A stretch of 51,253 nucleotides of DNA from Oscillospiraceae bacterium (GTDB lineage Bacteria; Bacillota; Clostridia; Oscillospirales; Oscillospiraceae), in NCBI GenBank assembly GCA_017624715.1, contig JAGAMN010000030.1, positions 1 through 51,253 on the forward strand. The letters run 5' to 3'. Shown piece after piece: positions 49,573 to 51,253 of the stretch. The translations under genes were made by a program, and so were the position numbers. Each line of letters begins with the position of its first letter. Position 1 is the first letter of the stretch. The notes below the pieces were generated by a model. The model made no database searches, had not been told where the DNA came from, and saw only the letters and a program-made list of their open reading frames with translations.

Positions 49573-50328
49573 TTATTCATCCACCAGCACCATGTGCCGG
49601 CCCTCAATTTCCACTACTTTTGCGTCTACACCGTAGACATCACGCAGCGCTTCGCTGTCCAAAATGCTACGGTCACCGTGTCGGTAGACCTGCCCGTCCT
49701 TCAAAAGAAGAAAACGGTCACAGAAACGCAGCGCCAGATTCAGATCGTGGATCACCACCACAGCGATCATATTGTCTTTATGGCAAAATTCCCGCACCAG
49801 TTTCAACACTTGATACTGATTCTGAATATCCAAAGCGCTGGTAGGCTCATCCAAAAGCAGCACCTTCGGTTGCTGCGCCAAGGCTCTGGCCAGCATGACC
49901 TTCTGCTTTTCGCCGCCGGAAAGCTGATTTAAAAATCTGCCCCGCATATCCTCCACATCTAAGCGGTGCATGGCCTCGTGGACGATGTTGTGATCTTCTT
50001 CCGTAAAACCCCATTTCATGTAGGGTCTGCGACCCAGCATGACAACATCGTGAACGGTCATTTGGGTACTGGGAACGCTCTGGGATACAAAGGCAACTTT
50101 CTTTGCCACTTCCCGGGGAGATTGCTTCAACAGATTCTCCCCGTCCAGAATTACCTCGCCGGAATCCGGCTTCAGAATGTGGTTAAAACATTTCAGTAAG
50201 GTGCTTTTGCCAACACCGTTGTTACCCAGAATCGCAAGGAATTTACCCGGTTCCATATCAAAGGATACATCCTTCAAAACTTTCGGACAGCCCTTATAAT
50301 GGAAACTTAAATTCTTGACTTGCATCAT
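49573..50328 (-). CDS. ABC transporter ATP-binding protein (iron-chelate/cobalamin/metal type)
   Basis: 251 residues. Walker A GNNGVGKST, Q-loop AFVSQSVPSTQMTV, signature LSGGEKQKVMLARALAQ, Walker B VLLLDEPTSALD and the switch His in VVVIHDLNLALRF are all intact. Q-loop plus VHDVVMLGRRPY is typical of FecE/BtuD-like ATPases. Its start overlaps the permease stop by four bases. It powers import of an iron chelate, cobalamin or other metal complex; the substrate cannot be named. Confidence 0.95.
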   Translation of the reverse strand: MMQVKNLSFHYKGCPKVLKDVSFDMEPGKFLAILGNNGVGKSTLLKCFNHILKPDSGEVILDGENLLKQSPREVAKKVAFVSQSVPSTQMTVHDVVMLGRRPYMKWGFTEEDHNIVHEAMHRLDVEDMRGRFLNQLSGGEKQKVMLARALAQQPKVLLLDEPTSALDIQNQYQVLKLVREFCHKDNMIAVVVIHDLNLALRFCDRFLLLKDGQVYRHGDRSILDSEALRDVYGVDAKVVEIEGRHMVLVDE

Positions 50329-51253
50329 TGCTTCTTACCTCCTTTGAACAGAAGGTAAAGGAACAGAGGACCGCCAAGGAAAGATGTAATGGCACCAATG
50401 GGCAGGATCACTGGACTAATCACAGTTCTTGCAAACAGATCGCCCAGCAGAAGCAGCGTTGCGCCGCATAAGATAGAGCCTGGAATCAGGTACACATGGT
50501 TGTTGCCCACTACCATCCGGACGATATGGGGCGCTACCAAACCGATAAAACTGATCAGACCCACATTGGAAACCACTACAGAGCTACATAAACAGCATAG
50601 CACCATGCCCACAAGGGTCAGCCGCTTTACATGGATGCCAAGGCTGATCGCCGTTTCCTCACCGCTTAAGAGGGCATTGTAATCCCACCGATGGGCAAAA
50701 CAATAGACGCAGAGGATCGCCACGATTACGGTCATACCACCCAAATCTTCCCATCCGGTACTACCCAAATCACCAAAGGTCCAGAAAACCAAGGTAGAAA
50801 GCTGCACTTCATCGGCAAAATACTGGATGAGGGTGGTCGCGCCGGTGAACATAGAGCTGATGGCCACGCCCGCCAGAACGATCCCCTCAGGAGATACCTG
50901 CCGGAACTTACTTAGGCCCAGAATCACCAAAGCTACTGCGATGGAACCAACAAAGGCGCACAGCGGAATGCCAAAACGGTCGGTAGCGCCCAAGCCCAAC
51001 ACAACAATAGCAAATGCGGCACCAAAGGTCGCACCTTGAGAGACACCTAAAGTAGAGGACGAAGCCAAGGGATTTCGCAGCACCGCCTGCAAAATACAGC
51101 CTGCAAGGCCCAAACCGCCACCGGCAAGGATCGCGGTAACAATACGGGGCAGACGGTTATTTTGCACCACAATGTTGATCTTCCGATCAGAGGACATACC
51201 AAAGATACCTTTGATCAGTTCTCCAATGGGTGTTTCGTAAGAACCTGCCCGAA
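50325..51253 (-). CDS. FecCD-family ABC transporter permease (partial, N-terminus outside window)
   Basis: At least 308 residues are visible and the frame stays open to the window edge. The in-frame ATG at 51197 is internal. NNRLPRIVTAILAGGGLGLA, GCILQAVLRNPLASSSTLGV and the C-terminal GLISFIGLVAPHIVRMVVGN with RTVISPVILPIGAITSFLGG are typical of BtuC/FhuB-like permeases of about ten helices. The protein should form a homodimeric channel with the adjacent ATPase. The substrate-binding lipoprotein gene would be expected upstream, beyond the window. Confidence 0.94.
   Translation of the reverse strand, partial: RAGSYETPIGELIKGIFGMSSDRKINIVVQNNRLPRIVTAILAGGGLGLAGCILQAVLRNPLASSSTLGVSQGATFGAAFAIVVLGLGATDRFGIPLCAFVGSIAVALVILGLSKFRQVSPEGIVLAGVAISSMFTGATTLIQYFADEVQLSTLVFWTFGDLGSTGWEDLGGMTVIVAILCVYCFAHRWDYNALLSGEETAISLGIHVKRLTLVGMVLCCLCSSVVVSNVGLISFIGLVAPHIVRMVVGNNHVYLIPGSILCGATLLLLGDLFARTVISPVILPIGAITSFLGGPLFLYLLFKGGKKQ

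Overview
The window looks like a moderately GC-rich, spore-forming Firmicute of class Clostridia, most likely a gut Oscillospiraceae-type organism. The evidence is the low-GC-type S10 ribosomal operon order, spoIVA and a SpoIIQ-like LytM protein, consensus sigma-A promoters and Shine-Dalgarno sites, many Thr/Pro-linker lipoproteins, an acetogen-type metV-metF pair, and dispersed palindromic repeats. The taxonomic call is inference; no rRNA gene is present.

Layout. 1-5.5 kb: S10 ribosomal operon on the minus strand (S10, L3, L4, L23, L2, S19, L22, S3, L16, L29, S17 cut by the window edge), with one strong promoter and a long leader. 5.5-17.8 kb: an SGNH lipoprotein, spoIVA, a YfhO-family membrane protein, a PTS-IIC-like transporter behind a structured leader RNA that I could not assign, two orphan lipoproteins and tex. 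17.8-23.1 kb: luxS-mtnN, an HTH/LiaF-like membrane sensor, a SpoIIQ-like M23 protein and aspS. 23.2-26.6 kb: a low-GC-looking island with a secreted caspase/CHAT-like protein, a lipoprotein, a tiny transcription unit and a cell-wall amidase lipoprotein. 26.8-37.0 kb: housekeeping genes (trmL, pgk, tpiA, tsaC, coaE, M18 aminopeptidase, a rodA/ftsW-type gene broken by an in-frame TAA, uxaC, an O-antigen-ligase-like protein).

37.1-43.3 kb: tRNA-Gln and tRNA-Lys followed by a 165-bp tandem duplication built from the tRNA 3' end, a small membrane protein, an orphan phage-like lysis cassette, a TIM-barrel epimerase/isomerase, metV-metF and a small HTH regulator. 43.3-48.8 kb: an accessory island with a large serine recombinase plus XRE repressor, tiny coupled ORFs, a tyrosine integrase, a 0.7-kb non-coding region of iteron-like repeats and three large stem-loops, a self-contained 57-codon gene and another XRE regulator. 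49.0 kb to the end: FmdE-like protein with a FecCD-type ABC transporter (permease cut by the window edge).

The genes most likely to act together are the ribosomal operon, luxS/mtnN (S-adenosylhomocysteine detoxification), pgk/tpiA (glycolysis), metV/metF (methylene-THF reduction), the lysis cassette, and the fmdE/ABC transporter unit. The least explained parts are the iteron/stem-loop region, the PTS-IIC leader RNA, and the secreted caspase-like locus.
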